Shown here: positions 43,525 through 55,650 of the stretch, in pieces
Layout of the letters: each line of letters opens with the position of its first letter
How positions within the stretch are numbered: position 1 is the stretch's first letter
Assembly: GCF_019279795.1 (NCBI RefSeq)
Contig: NC_056750.1
Location: forward strand, 698,555,894 to 698,619,893
Origin: Protopterus annectens
Taxonomy: Eukaryota; Chordata; Ceratodontiformes; Protopteridae
Direction: 5' to 3'
Length of the DNA stretch: 64,000 nucleotides
The notes under the pieces: model-generated
What the model was told of the DNA's origin: nothing
The model's database searches: none
The model's input: only the letters and a program-made list of their open reading frames with translations
Program-made: the position numbers and the translations under genes

Positions 43525-45265
43525 CCCATTGTTTGGGCCTGTATAAGCCCTGGGGCTGTTGCCTGCCTCTAGGGTGTCTAAATCTGCCTCTTTGTGGCCT
43601 GTCTGACACTGGAAAGGACCAATTCTTAGAAGGCCAGTTCCTGCTAAATCTGTGTGGTTGTACCTGTAAGAAATCCTTTACTGTCTGCATAGATTTAGCT
43701 TTATCCTCCATTTTCTTTAACACCTCTTCTGCCTTAACACCAAACAAAGTATCATGCTGTAATGGAGCATCCAATAATTTTGCCTTAACATGATCAGGCA
43801 GATTCTGTTCTTTTAACCAAGCATGCCTTCTAATAACATAACCTGTAACAGCGGCCCTGCATGAGGCCTCCAGTGAATCATAACCACATTGCAAAGTATG
43901 TTTTCCCACTTGTTCAGCTGCATGCAATAAATCCTGCAAATCTTTGTTCTCAGAACATTCAGAATTTGTCAACATTTTTTGTTTTAACAAAGACATTAAA
44001 TATTGCTGATATTTGAGCATATGAAATTGACAATTTAAAGCCCTTACAGCCAAGGTAGCAGAAGTGTAGACTTTTTTCCCCCATCTGTCCAGAGCCCTAG
44101 TATCTCTATCTGAGGTGACAGGGTTTTTAGCAGTAACAGCCTTCACCCCTTTGGGACCCTGTGAGATAGTTTCTGGGTCCGCAGCAGGGTTTTTATATAG
44201 AAATGCATGGGAATCTGGGACCTTGTAGTATCTGTCCGGCTTAACAGGTGCAGGAGGTAACAAATCTGGAGACAGGCCGAACTCTGAAAATACATCATCT
44301 ACTATGTCTAAAACAGGAGGAATTGCAAGAGGTCTGTGCTGAGGTAGTAAAAGAAAGTCTCTAAGCCTTTTCTTAGAATCTGAATAATCTTGGCTCTCCC
44401 AGTGGAAATGCTCCCTCATGGTATGCAGGATTTCCCCAAATGAATAATCCTCAGCAGGAGTGGTTGAAGGAATAGAATCTTCAGCATCAGAATCCTCATA
44501 GGGAGGAATAGAATATCCCTGTTCTAAAGAGGAATCAGAGGAAATGGAAACCTGATCAGAGGAATCATATTCAGTATCTTGCATAGGCCTCTTATCAGGA
44601 GGGGAATGGGAACCCCTGATCAAAGTAATTAGATCTTCGGCCATTTTGAGCATCTGTTTCTTAGGCATGGAAGTCTGTCCTGGAGAATGCTGTACTTGTT
44701 TCCTTGTCTTTAAAGCTGTTTTAGACTTTGTCATGGATGCTGAAGTAGGCTTGATATAAAGTTGTGTAGGTCTGAAGACACCCTCAGAAACCGATGCCTG
44801 CTCAGCGGCTCTGGACCCATCTGAGGGATTAGTTTCTGAAGGGACTATACCTTGAGTATCCAGAGGCCTAGTTGTCTCCACATGGGAGTCGGAAGAGGCC
44901 TGTGGCTCTGAGGTAGCGGGAGTAAGGGGCTGTGAAAGTGCCTCACTGAGCACCAGCGTACCGTCGACTGGCCTAGAAGAGGCTTCTTTGTCGGTTTTGG
45001 ACCTCGGATGCCTGTCCTTTTCTTTATCCTTGCGCTTTTTATGAATTCCAGTCATCAGTTGTTCCAATGGCATTATATTCCTTCGGCCAAAGTAATGAAA
45101 AGCAAAATTGTACTGACGCTTTATTGTGCGTTGGTTAAATCTAGCACAAAACCGACAACTAGCAACGTCGTGGTCAGGGCCTAGGCAAGGAATACAGTAA
45201 GAATGAAAATCCTTAAGAGGTATTTGCTTCCCACAAGAAATACAATTGTTAACTTTTTCTGACAT
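43463..45265 (-). CDS. DIRS gag-like protein, element B
   Basis: An intact 600-residue ORF starting MSEKVNNCISCGKQIPL. Cys pairs CISC, CIPC and CRFC/C form the N-terminal zinc-binding cluster seen in all DIRS gags here. A lysine-rich stretch (KKRKDKEKDRHPRSK), acidic Ser-rich middle, DRWGKKVYTSATLAVRALN (matching DRYGKRMFSSATFSMRSLN of A and D) and a basic Arg/Gln-rich tail (GRFRHPRGRQQPQ) follow. It is the only gag here besides A that is unbroken. Confidence 0.87.
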   Translation of the reverse strand: MSEKVNNCISCGKQIPLKDFHSYCIPCLGPDHDVASCRFCARFNQRTIKRQYNFAFHYFGRRNIMPLEQLMTGIHKKRKDKEKDRHPRSKTDKEASSRPVDGTLVLSEALSQPLTPATSEPQASSDSHVETTRPLDTQGIVPSETNPSDGSRAAEQASVSEGVFRPTQLYIKPTSASMTKSKTALKTRKQVQHSPGQTSMPKKQMLKMAEDLITLIRGSHSPPDKRPMQDTEYDSSDQVSISSDSSLEQGYSIPPYEDSDAEDSIPSTTPAEDYSFGEILHTMREHFHWESQDYSDSKKRLRDFLLLPQHRPLAIPPVLDIVDDVFSEFGLSPDLLPPAPVKPDRYYKVPDSHAFLYKNPAADPETISQGPKGVKAVTAKNPVTSDRDTRALDRWGKKVYTSATLAVRALNCQFHMLKYQQYLMSLLKQKMLTNSECSENKDLQDLLHAAEQVGKHTLQCGYDSLEASCRAAVTGYVIRRHAWLKEQNLPDHVKAKLLDAPLQHDTLFGVKAEEVLKKMEDKAKSMQTVKDFLQVQPHRFSRNWPSKNWSFPVSDRPQRGRFRHPRGRQQPQGLYRPKQWGDSTSKSGEDKSQPYRKQSQ

Positions 45266-45384
45266 CAGTCTGGAGCAAGAAAAAAGTTTCCCGAATGGGG
45301 TACTTAGCTTTATTGAAGACTTCGGATCTGAAATTCAATTTCGACAATCTCAGGATTCAGCCAACCAGCACATGCGAACTGTTT

Positions 45385-45587
45385 ATGCTTCGGGCACCAC
45401 ACGGCAAGAAAGACTAAATAAAATGGCGTCTGCCGCATCTTTTATACCCCTGGCACACTGACGTCAGGGAAGAGGTGACAGCAACCGACGCCGGACCAGG
45501 ACTTTGGAATTCAGGCCGACTGCGGGTAGCCTGCCAGCAGGATAACCCAAGAGTAATGACTGCAACAGTGAAACACGATGAACATCT
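45385..45587. repeat. Right inverted terminal repeat, element B
   Basis: Inverted copy of 33952-34165: GCATCTTTTATACCCCTGGC, TGACGTCAGGGAAG, GAGTAATGACTGCAACAGTG and CACGATGAACAT. Confidence 0.9.
45440..45466 (-). promoter_or_regulatory. CRE plus TATA motif in right ITR, element B (sense promoter)
   Basis: On the minus strand TGACGTCA (45466-45459), twelve bases, TATAAAA (45446-45440), about 175 bases upstream of the gag start. Its position and orientation fit the promoter of the element RNA. This is a motif match only. Confidence 0.6.
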
Positions 45588-48500
45588 TAGTTTTCTGCCT
45601 GTTTAATTTTTTTCTTTAATTTTAGACTCATTATACAGTCATTTGCTGAAGAGGGTCAACATAATTATAGTTTTATCTGTTTACCAAAGAGCGGCCATAT
45701 CAGAGAACATGAAAACTGGTATATATGCAAAAAAGACCCACTTTTACTTGAAAGGGACTCTTGTAATTTGTGAAAAGTATGAACAGATAAAGTCTATTAA
45801 ACAGAAATGAATCTCTAAATACTGTGCAAAAGCAAAGCAAAAAAATCTACATTTTACTTAGTCACTGAAAGTGCACTCACTAAATTTTCTGAAACAATTT
45901 TTTCTTAGTGAGAAGGTCCCTCCACTGTTGCATGCAAAGTTTTCCCAGCCACCTGCAGCTGCTGCTTTAACCAGCTATTTGCTTACTGCACTTCATGGTT
46001 ATGTATTAAGTCTTTGTGTTGCAATGAGCCATTTTGAAGACTGGCCAAAAAATGTGATTTAAATTATAGAATTCATGCATCTATGAATCTTTCAAGCACA
46101 GGGTACCAGTTTTCGGAAATATTAAAAGTCACAATACTTATTTTGGCTACAAAACAGATTTGTAGTTAGTGGTGACCCATCTACCGTGAAGAGTTTATTA
46201 TCTGAAACAAGTGGACAATTATGTATATGAAAAAAATCAATCCCAAATATTTGCCCAGAGACTATCACCTCTAAACAATAATGCAGTGTTGGTCCTATTT
46301 AGGAATGGATCTGTTCCTTAGGATCAGTGATAGCCAGGATGGGCTTTTGCTCTCTTTGACCCTGAATAATAAGAAGAGAGTATTACAAAATGAATATGTG
46401 CATGAATGTGCCTACCAATGTTCAAAAGCAAACGATGGAAAGTGTGTTCCTTCCTTACATTTTTTTGTCCATTATCAGTGACATCACAATTGAAACAGTA
46501 GACAACACTAAAGAAATGAGTGAATCAGCTTTAAGGGAAATCCATATAGTAAGCACATAATTAAATCAATACTGGGAAAGGTCTGGTTTAGTAATGAGTT
46601 ACTCCATACCAATGAAAACAGGTTAAGTACTTATGCTCACTAAGAAAACCTTCTCTCTCCCAGAGGTCATTTCCTAATATTACAAAAGAATTACCTGTTT
46701 ACATAGGAGAGTATGATTTTTGCCTTATTCAGATTCCTAATAACAACATATATGTGTATGTACATATCTATAAATAGACTGACAGAAAGATATATACAAG
46801 ATACAAAAGTATGGTTGCACTGATAAATTAACCATGGAGAAACCATATAGTGGCACAGCTGGCAAAGTATTTGCAGAGTCACATAAACTACTATGCTTAC
46901 AATGAGAATGCTTACCAGGGATACTAAATTTACATTGATCTGGGAAAAATATCAGAAAATCGCAAATCTTGACTTCCTGAATATTTGAAAACATGTTATT
47001 TTTAATGTTTTGAAAGTCACCCAAGGTTTTTTTAATTTATTTGATAACAGGGTAGGTGGGCTGGTCAGTCATGACTCTTTTCAGCCCCAACACAAAGTGA
47101 AACATACAAGAATAACTTCAGTATAAATTAGTGCTAATGATCAAAGTAAAAAATAGACTGTACATGCAAAGGTTGTTTACATGTGACATACAATCAGTCC
47201 AGAGTGTTTTTTGTTTGTTTTTTGACAAAAAGATTCAGAATTATTACTTATGTCTGAGCTTTTCTAAACTATTTTGGCTATAAATGTCAGTATATTTAAG
47301 ACTGACTAATCTTAAAGCTTTAATATAGAAAGCAATTAATACATGTAATGGGACAAACGCACTAAACATTAGGATAGTCAGTACTAGAGGAAGGAATCGT
47401 TTACAGTAGAACATGTGCATAATGAATGTTAAATTTACAAAATGATGTTAGAGGTCCATTGAGAGGGCTTACACATTGTGATATCCTACTGTAGTAGCTA
47501 GGGATGGATGTGAGGGGTGGCTCTGCCCTGGGCTCAAGCTGCTAGGAAGCATGATTATCACTGTACCATTCAGCCCCATGGAGATTTGTAGTGCAATTGC
47601 TGTTGTTTAGCATGAATTCCAATAATCACTGCTGCAGCTGCAATGTTTAAAAAGACTGCTTGCAATGCATTTCTGTGTGTGTGTCAAGAACTGTGGCAAG
47701 GAGCTACTATAGCTTTTTGCTACAGTTTTTTGTACAGGAAAAAAATGAGCCTATTAATCCTTAATAAACTTTCGACACAATTATGTCTTGGGCACTTGTA
47801 AAATCTCAAAGCACATAAAGTAGACACCTAGACACAGCTGACATAAGCTTAGCATATCAACTCATCACGGTCCCCCTCTAAGTTTCATGCATGTTCAGCC
47901 ACACACAGCCCAGAGTGTTTTTTTTTTTTTTTTGCACACATCTAATGTGTGGCAATGTAGAAATCCCAGCTGAAATAAAGAAAATAACAGAGCTAGTAAT
48001 CAAAGTTTGGAACTTTGGAACACAACACAACAACATGCAAAAATGTTTTCAGCTTTACAAAACATAAAACAAAACTTTAGCTTGCATTTCACATCTAAAC
48101 TACCTGACCCTGTACCTGTTTATAATTCTGTGTTACTATCTGATGAGTGGATCCAATTGCTACAAGAAGAGTCACATTGAAACATAGAACAAGTTTTGAG
48201 GGAACCTTGCCTTTAACCATCACAGCAGCTTGGAAAGCCAGTTAGTGTTGTAACTTAAGCATACACTGCTAATGCTGTAGGCTTGTTTGTAATATTACGT
48301 ACTGAAACACGCTCTTTTTGCAGAGCAAAATAATTAATAGTAATAAAAGTGTATTGAGCTCTTTCAATCATAAAAGGTCTTCATCAAAATAAAAACCTTT
48401 TATAACGAATCCATTTTTATACTGAGTGTATAAGGTCAGATGATCACCCAAACTACAACCTTCTCCCCATGTTAATTTACATCTGTTCTTTTTATTTATA

Positions 48501-48677
48501 CCTTTTATACCACCACCATTTAATCTCAGGAAAATATGGCCATTCAATAAAATCTGCCATTTGATCTCATAAAGTACACGTTTGTCTTCTTAACTCCCTT
48601 GGAAACTTTGAGGTAAATAGTCAACTACTGTAAAAACAAATTTCTTAAAACATACACTCATGGAAGAATGTTAGGTC
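45588..48677. other. No recognised gene; may be 3' of the gene at 48.7 kb
   Basis: AT-rich unique sequence on the 3' side of the candidate terminal exon. No LINE, SINE or DIRS homology recognised; only short chance frames. Confidence 0.45.
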
Positions 48678-48687
48678 AAAACATTTT

Positions 48688-48693
48688 TTATTC
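48688..48693 (-). terminator. AATAAA polyadenylation signal (approximate position)
   Basis: On the minus strand GTTAAGAATAAAAAATG lies about 35-40 bases after the stop codon of the exon at 48728-48897. Confidence 0.5.
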
Positions 48694-48727
48694 TTAACAA
48701 CATAGTAGTCTTCACAGATGTGTTTAC

Positions 48728-48897
48728 CTAGGGTTCTATGTCCATTAGGATTGTCCGTGGACCCTTTTCAGTCAGGAACTGGATCACAAGTTCCTCTTCA
48801 TCGGCTGCTTCGACCACATGGAACAACAGTTTCACAGGAATGATCACTATGGATCTGTACTGCAATGAGTCTTGTTTCACAAATATTTGTTCCTTTC
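48728..48897 (-). CDS. Terminal coding exon of an unidentified host gene
   Basis: 170 bases on the minus strand with a good 3' splice site (AAACTGCATTTTTCAG before 48897), an open frame of about 56 residues, and TAG at 48730-48728. The frame reads KEQIFVKQDSLQYRSIVIIP, then VKLLFHVVEAADEEELVIQF, then LTEKGPRTILMDIEP. Amino-acid use is protein-like, with a conserved-looking beta-strand/acidic pattern, and the base composition is less AT-rich than both flanks. AATAAA follows shortly after the stop. It does not resemble any LINE or DIRS protein in the window. I cannot name the protein. Its other exons should lie at higher coordinates, possibly beyond the window. Confidence 0.6.
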
Positions 48898-50034
48898 CTG
48901 AAAAATGCAGTTTATATCTAATTACTACTCTTAAGACATTCCTTGACGATTATTTTTCCCACTTCTTTTTTGTGAAATTTGTTCCCTCTCCCTTTGCATT
49001 TTTCACCCAGCATAAATGTTTTCCTCCTAACTTACTTAAATCTTCCCCGCATTTACTCCTCTATCAGAAATGCTACAAATCCTAGTAATACCAAGACTTG
49101 TATCATCTATCGTTTGTTTTTCTTTTGTTATTGTTACATTGTCATTTTTGTATTCTTCTAAGGTAACATATTCATTCTGAATGTTTATTATACCCCCTTG
49201 ATTTATATATTCAATGTATTTGTTATTTCTATTTACTCTCTTTTTGCATTAGATTGCCTCATATTTATGCCATTTACATATAAAACAACTGTCTCTATGC
49301 CTGGATCCTGTCTGAAAAGGGTTTGTGATTAGTCACCTACTTTGTTAACAAATGAATAATTTAAATGAATAAATATATTTTTAAATGCAACATTTAACAG
49401 TGTCAGTGAAATTTATTGTAAGCTTCCTAAAAGGCAAAACGAGGCCCATTTAGCCTTTTGGTGTTGTAAAGAGAGAAGTGGGGTACTTGCTAGGTAACTA
49501 ACCTAGGTAGGTAGATCTAAGAGGATGGTTCATGCTGACCATTTCAGTCCATTACTTAGCATTCAAAGGAAACAGTATAAAACTGTTGGTACCCCTTCAC
49601 TTACACTGCTGCAGAAGAACAGTATTCTATACCCATGCCATTTTTCATATAAATGTACATTCTAGCTTTCTTTCTCTCACTCTCTTTCTCTTCATATATA
49701 ATGACAGAGAGACACACATGCATACAGACATACATAGGAAGCCTTAATTTAGTCAACTGCCATTAACATAATTTGGTTGACTTATCAGATGATCAACATG
49801 GAATTGGGGGATATGCTGTTTTTCAATATGGTGCAGTCACAGAGATAGTATATATAATTAGCAGGGTTGGGGATGAGAGGTGCAGGGCACAAGTCTTCCT
49901 GCAACAAAAACCCATGGTTTTACAATTTTGTCTTCTGTATTATTTGCATGTTCTGGGGGTATTCCTCTTGCATGAATATTGACCTGTTGATGTTTGCATC
50001 GCTGATCTTTTGATATCGACATTAGCTACATTGG

Positions 50035-50038
<4 letters not shown>
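48898..50038. other. Probable intron or intergenic DNA
   Basis: Upstream of the terminal exon on the minus strand. No second exon with convincing splice sites was found. Confidence 0.4.

Positions 50039-50091
<53 letters not shown>
50039..50091. repeat. (TA)n microsatellite
   Basis: About 26 uninterrupted TA units. Confidence 0.98.
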
Positions 50092-50094
<3 letters not shown>

Positions 50095-50699
50095 AACCTA
50101 TACTCCTTCCCACAGTAATAACTATATTCATAAAATTCATCCATCTATTACACACCACATAGGTATCAACAGTCTGCTCATTTATGGTTTAATCAATTTC
50201 CATCATGAACATATTATAAAGGATACATACCTTTGTCACAGGTCATAATTTCACTCACACTGAACAAATTAAATTACATCACAATTCTTCTAGCTATGGA
50301 TGACCTTCTATACCAAGTATTCAAATATTACTATAAAATTAATATATGTAATATGCTATTTACAGTAAATATTTGTAATGAATGGCTGTACAGGTAACAT
50401 CTTGCTATTTACAGACTATTTAAGCCAATATTTGTTAATGTTAATACAATACACACATAATGCTATCAGCTATAAAGATTACCCAAATTACCTTAGCACA
50501 GCAAAATAACTTCTTTGCAATGGCAGAACACATAATTCATGTATTTGCTATCACAGCTGTTACTGTATTCCCACACTAATTGCTTTTAAATTATTTTCCA
50601 AAGGGATGCACCAACCATATTAGAATAAATGTATGCAAAAAGATAATACCAGCATTTATGCTTGCTAAATACCCTTTTCAGTATTATTTTGCAGTTGTG
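50092..50699. other. No recognisable gene
   Basis: AT-rich unique sequence. Confidence 0.5.
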
Positions 50700-50916
50700 A
50701 ACAATAGCGTTGTCGCCTCACAGTAAGACGATGTCCGGTTCGATTCTCAGCTAGAGCGTCTTCTGCGTGGAGACATGCATGAATGGGTGTACCTTCGTTG
50801 AAGGTTGTGGGTCAGGGCTGGTAACTCGGCACGTATAAATCAACTACCAATCATTAGCAGACCGGAGTCCCGCTGTGGCGACCCCTAACCGGGAAAAGCC
50901 GAAAGACACAACAACT
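50700..50916 (+). mobile_element. tRNA-headed SINE, same family as 14186
   Basis: AATAGCGTTGTCGCCTCACA, B-box GGTTCGATTCT, GCGTCTTCTGCGTGGAGACA, CAACTACCAATCATTAGCAG and tail GCGACCCCTAACCGGGAAAA plus GCCGAAAGACACAACAAC. The first bases of the head are missing compared with the copy at 14186. Confidence 0.82.
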
Positions 50917-51119
50917 TTATTTGCAGCTTGCAAGTCAGAGGACCTTACTATCTAACCACACAAATAAAGGCGATATTGGACCAATAACTATGGATATAGT
51001 GCTTGAAAAAAATTAGGAGAGTAAGGGGTAGGACATTTATCATCTAGGAGTTGCGCATGTATAGAGTTTGGTATCTTGTAAGTATACTCTTGTATGAGCC
51101 TTAAAAGAGTTGGTGTTCA

Positions 51120-53100
51120 CTGTGTTTCCTAGACAGACAGAGGAAGGGAGTTCCAAATTGTGGCCAGGAAAGTGGAGTACAATGAGTCACCAGTTGAGTT
51201 GTTTGGCTTTGTAGCAGTTAAGAACATTTTGTTAATGGATCTCAGCTGTCTACTTGAGTTATAAAGTTGGTGAATATTTTTCAAATGAAGGCATTTGTTT
51301 GGATAATAGTTGAGTTTCTGGGAAGTAACTACTTGAGAAAGTGTAAGGAAATGCCTTAGCTTTAACCATTGAAGTTTTTTAAAGGCCAGGCAGTTGCGTC
51401 CTATAATGATTAGCAACAAATTTTGCCACCTCATTATTCCAAGAGTGAGAGTTGGGTGGATTGTGGGTTAATCAAAATGGAAGTAGCATAAAGTAGGGTA
51501 GGGATGACAAGGCATTGAGCAATACTTTTTTCTGACATTAACTGTGACGTATGATCATTTAAGCTTTCATCAATAGTAATTCCTAGAAGCTTAGTTTGAC
51601 TTATTAGTTCTATGTTGATGTTTTTGCAGAAAGTGATTTTGAAATTATTTTATAGTCGATTGAATGCTTAGGGGTAAATATTATCTTTTTTTATTTTGTG
51701 GGGTTAAGGAGCAGCTATGTCTCAGACAGCAGCCTCTGTAGTGGAGAAACACTCTTGGGTAAGTTGTTTTAATTTATCTGTGCTTCTAGTAGAATAGTTT
51801 ATTGTTGAATCATCTGCATATTGTATGCTAGGGGGTTGTTTAAAAGCTAAATGGAGATCATTAATGAATATACTGAATAAAAAGGGACCTAAAATGGATC
51901 CTTGAGGAATACACACTGTAATGGGAAGGAAAGAAAAAATGTCATTTTGCCATTTGTACTGCCTGTTGCCTGTTTGAGAGGTAGCCAGAGAACAAAGATA
52001 GTAACATTTCATGTATTCCTAGGCAGACATGTTTTTGAAGTAGTTTCTGGTGGGATGCTATGTCAAAAACTTTGTCTAAATCAAGAAAATGTGCTGTGAC
52101 TAAGTTCTCAGAGTTTGACATTCATTAACAGATGTTATAAAACTAAGGACAACTGTACATGTATTATAAAAAGGACAGAAACTGGCTATGTAGGGGAAAG
52201 GAGCCAGCTGTCAGTGAGAAAGTTAAGGAGATGAAACTAGATAAACTTATCCAGAATTTTTGAGAGTGGCGACATTATGGTTATGGGCCTGAAGTTTAAG
52301 AGCTCATTTGAGTTTCCACCTTTATGGAGAAGAATCTTGAACCTTTTCCTTAGGTTTGGGACGTAGCTTACAGTGATCGAGTGGGTAATTAGGATAAACA
52401 TAGGGAAATTGAGGGCATCAGCAGCAATTTTTAAGTAATCAGATGGGACATATCTTATCAGGGACAAGGATGGTGGGTTTTACAGTTAATAACAGTTTAT
52501 TATTATAGAAATTGAGACTGGTTTGAGTGCAAGTGCTTTTGGGCTAAAAAGGGAGGAACCTGTGTCTGTCTGTGCTAGGGTTGGAAACTATCCAGAATTT
52601 TTCTGGACAGTCCAGAATTAAGGGACACTGTCACTGACATTGAAGAACATAAGAATATGTTTGATTGCGCACAGTAATATTGTACAACAATCCCCTCAAT
52701 TGGAGAGTAAATGCACACTTCTATTCTGCACAGATTTTGTTTTTACATACATGTCCAGAATTTTTGATATGAAAAGTTGGCAACCCTAGCCTGTGTTGAG
52801 AGTGTAACAGCAGAGGTTATTGTTTGGATGAAGTGGGTATTAAATTTGCTGCCTATACTGTCAGTATGGTTAGATGCAGTAGGTGTAGGTTGTGTTGCTG
52901 TACCTGGTTTTAACATCAAGGTCGACTGCAGACCAAAAAGCTTCATGGCTGTTATAATTTGCTACCTGTATATTAACATAGTATTTTTATCAGCTTTGAT
53001 TTGATTATTTGTGGAGTTTCTGAAATGTTTATTGTACTGATGGTGAGCTATGGTTTTAACTTGTATCCATTTTTCTAGGTTATGAGCAGCTTAGAACTTT
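51120..53100 (-). mobile_element. L2-like LINE fragment carrying a MITE
   Basis: Minus-strand RT pieces: LLHKGGNSNELLNFRPITIM with LSKILDKFI (52237-52467), CIPQGSILGPFLFSIFINDL and IQYADDSTINYS (51722-52012), and the C-terminal RSINKMFLTATKPNNSTGDS with FLATIWNSLPLSV (51129-51434). Stops and shifts separate them. An upstream linker remnant is at 52800-52946. The pattern fits the L2 branch of the CR1 group. It is interrupted by the MITE at 52575-52790 and may extend toward 53700. Confidence 0.7.
52575..52790. mobile_element. hAT-like MITE inside the L2-like LINE
   Basis: The left end CTAGGGTTGGAAACTATCCA and the reverse complement of the right end GCTAGGGTTGCCAACTTTTC are matching terminal repeats of the CAGGGTTGCCAAC type seen in hAT elements. 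Inner TCCAGAATTTTT repeats are also inverted. Flanking TGTCTGTG and CCTGTGTT give at best a weak target duplication. Confidence 0.6.
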
Positions 53101-54627
53101 TTGGAAACCAGGGTGCTGGATTCAATTTAATTCTTTTTGGGCTAATTCATTTAGTATATTAAGGAAAATTGAGTTGAACAGAACTACAGTTTCATCAAGT
53201 GAAAGGATTTGAAGAGCCTACAAGGTGACTGAATTTACTGTTGAAATTACTTGGTCCTTACTAAAGGAAGAGAATTTACTAAAGGAAGAGAGGGTTCAAG
53301 CAATGTTGTGCCAATCCTGTTTTTATTTAGGTTTATGATGCCTTATTGTGAAGATGGGTAGGTGGTATGGATACTTTAAGAAATTTTGGATCCAGGACAT
53401 CTACATTTTGCTGATGTTTGTCTGAAAATGAAGAGAGGAGTTTGCAAGCAGATCCAGAGAAATACGTTTAAAATGAAAGGACTAGATGCCATCATGACAT
53501 CCATGAGTAGAAACTGAAAGGGAAAAGATGGCCCCTGGGAAGTGTAAGGGAAGGGTTGAGGAAATTAGAAGTAAAGAAGTCCTAGTTTGCAGAGATGTTA
53601 TGTATGGTGTATGGAGGGATGAGATACATTTGTTAGGCCATGGAAGGACTTCAGATTTTAACGTTGGAGTTGTCTAATACATGGAGGTTACTGAAGAAAG
53701 GAGATCCAGGCTACATAATTTCAAATCCAGGATGTGTCTCTCACAGCAGATTTAATTTGCTCTTATTTTCCACGTGCCTATAGACTGCTGAGACAACTAT
53801 GCCTCATGCCTCTATACTATTTGATCACAAAGCCGCTTCCATTACATTGGACTAGAAGCCTATCAGGATTTCATCAAAAATAAATAAATAAAAGTTGTGA
53901 TGGTTGCATCCACTCTATTTCAGATGTATCAAACTAAATCCCATTAGTTTATTGCCATCTGGTACGACAGGTCAGTCTTACAAACCTGAATTGTGTGATC
54001 TATGCACAGCAGCAAAAGCACTTCTCCTCAGCTGTAGAAATGAGTCAAAATAATATTTCTAACAGGAAAATTGAGCTGCCTAACATATTTCTTCATTAAT
54101 TCAGTTGATGTTTTTCTTTTTCATTTATTTGTTTGAATGTTTATTCTTTCATTCCAGTTGTGACCTGTGGTAGTTCATCTGAATGACAACCCATTTTCAA
54201 CGGAAACCCAGGGAGAAAAACTATATGCCAGTATGTAAAGTAACATTTTAGTCATATAATTGGAAGAAAACATCTACAGTAAGCATCATGAACAAATATG
54301 AAACTTAATTAAATTCAAGAACCTGACAGTCATAAAGAATTAGAAACATGTAAAGATTAAACTGGTAGAATCAGAAAAACACAGAACACAGAATAAGCCA
54401 CCTCCTTAGCAGTGCAGCTCTTTGGTCCGGGCTAAGCCTGGAAGGTTATTGACACATCATCTGAATAGAACACATGGGACAGCAATAATTAAAACTATTA
54501 TGTCCATAAACAAAATGTGCATTAACCCTTGGGAAATCTGCAAGGCATTTAAGAAATGTCTCCTCCCTCAGCACTTTACAACTTTTGGTCTCTCTTGATT
54601 AGCCTTCTGGATCACTGCAGCACATCT
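53101..54627. other. Mostly unrecognised; left part may be degenerate LINE
   Basis: 53100-53700 could be the eroded endonuclease part of the L2-like LINE, but I cannot align it with confidence. The rest is unique AT-rich DNA. Confidence 0.35.
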
Positions 54628-54705
54628 CATAGGTCCATAGGTGTTTACTAGGCTAACGACCACAAGGGCCTTTTTAAGCCCAGCCATGCATTCCAAATCT
54701 CTGAT
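54628..54705 (-). mobile_element. CR1/SINE 3' tail fragment
   Basis: On the minus strand GGCTGGGCTTAAAAAGGCCC and GTTAGCCTAGTAAACACCTA plus TGGACCTATGAG match the shared CR1/SINE tail. No head is recognised. Confidence 0.5.
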
Positions 54706-55029
54706 ACCCTGAGATTACATAGGAGATCAATTCAATATCTAGAGGCAAAGGTCCTGGCCCCAATGGTCTCACTTTCAATTTATACAGAGATTTGACTTGT
54801 GGCCAACATACCCACCACCACCATCATCACCCCCCCCCCCACAGACACACACACAATTATTGTTTTAGTGGATGTTGGCATATGGAGTTTTTCTTACCTT
54901 CATTCAAACAGTCTAAAAACGTGGTACCCCCAACAGACAGGAAAAAAATTCTCTATTACTGGGTAATTACCTCCACATTTCCCATACTAATGTTAAAGCT
55001 AAACTGTATGTAAAGATTCTTGTAGTCAG

Positions 55030-55345
55030 GCATATTGGCACAGCGAGTAGCATTGTCGCCTCACAGCAAGAAGTTCCTTGGTTTGATTCTCAGCTGGGAT
55101 GCCTTCTGTGTTGAGTTTGCATGTCCTCCCTGTGTTTACATGGGTTTCCTCTGGGTGTTCTGGTTTCCTCCCACATTCCAAAGACATGCAGCAGGTGGAC
55201 TGGACACTAAATTGGCCACAGGTGTGAATGTGTGGTGTTGAAGAATTACTGTGGCAAGGCTAGCCATCCAGCAGTGTACACCTTGGCTCAAGATGATTGT
55301 CACTGGTGAAGTGACACCCCAACCCCATGAAAAAATGGGGAAAAC
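55030..55345 (+). mobile_element. tRNA-headed SINE, second family
   Basis: GGCACAGCGAGTAGCATTGT head, B-box-like TGGTTTGATTCTC, then GTTTCCTCTGGGTGTTCTGG, TTTCCTCCCACATTCCAAAG, ACTAAATTGGCCACAGGTGT and the end AAAACTGGTTATGGATGGAT. This body is common in fish genomes. Its head is related to that of the other SINE family here. Confidence 0.78.
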
Positions 55346-55354
55346 TGGTTATGG

Positions 55355-55650
55355 ATGGATTCTTGTAGTCAAGCATCTGTTGCCACATATTGTATACCAT
55401 TGCAGACAGGATTTGTGAACTGGTTCAGTAGTGACCACCTGCAGAACTTTAAAATGTATGTACAGGCACAACTCAAAACATATTCCTATTCAACAACTAT
55501 ATTTATAGATTTTGAGAAGTCATTTGATACCACTCAATTCAAGTACCTCCGGATACTAGCTGGCCTCATCACCTACCCGCAGCAAACTGTAATTGGTATT
55601 CACACACTCTATGCTAACCATTCTGTTAGTTATAGAAATGTCTAGTGTGT
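55355..55650 (+). pseudogene. L1-like reverse transcriptase fragment
   Basis: A 96-residue frame with TIFIDFEKSFDTTQFKYLRI (FIDFEKAFD is the L1-type first catalytic block) followed by a QTVIGIHTLYANHSVSYRN block like the L1 LY.N segment. It lacks the FADD part and is isolated. Confidence 0.55.

Larger units (their letters stand above)
33952..45587 (-). mobile_element. DIRS retrotransposon, element B, split by element D
   Basis: A second DIRS family. Its inverted terminal repeats are 33952-34165 and 45385-45587, and its internal complementary region is 34320-34430. Recombinase and RNase H lie left of the insertion, RT and gag right of it. Element D (36382-42446) splits it between the end of RT and the start of RNase H, so B alone is about 5.6 kb. 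Gag (MSEKVNNC) and RT differ strongly from A, C and D. Gag is intact; recombinase and RNase H are broken. Confidence 0.92.
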
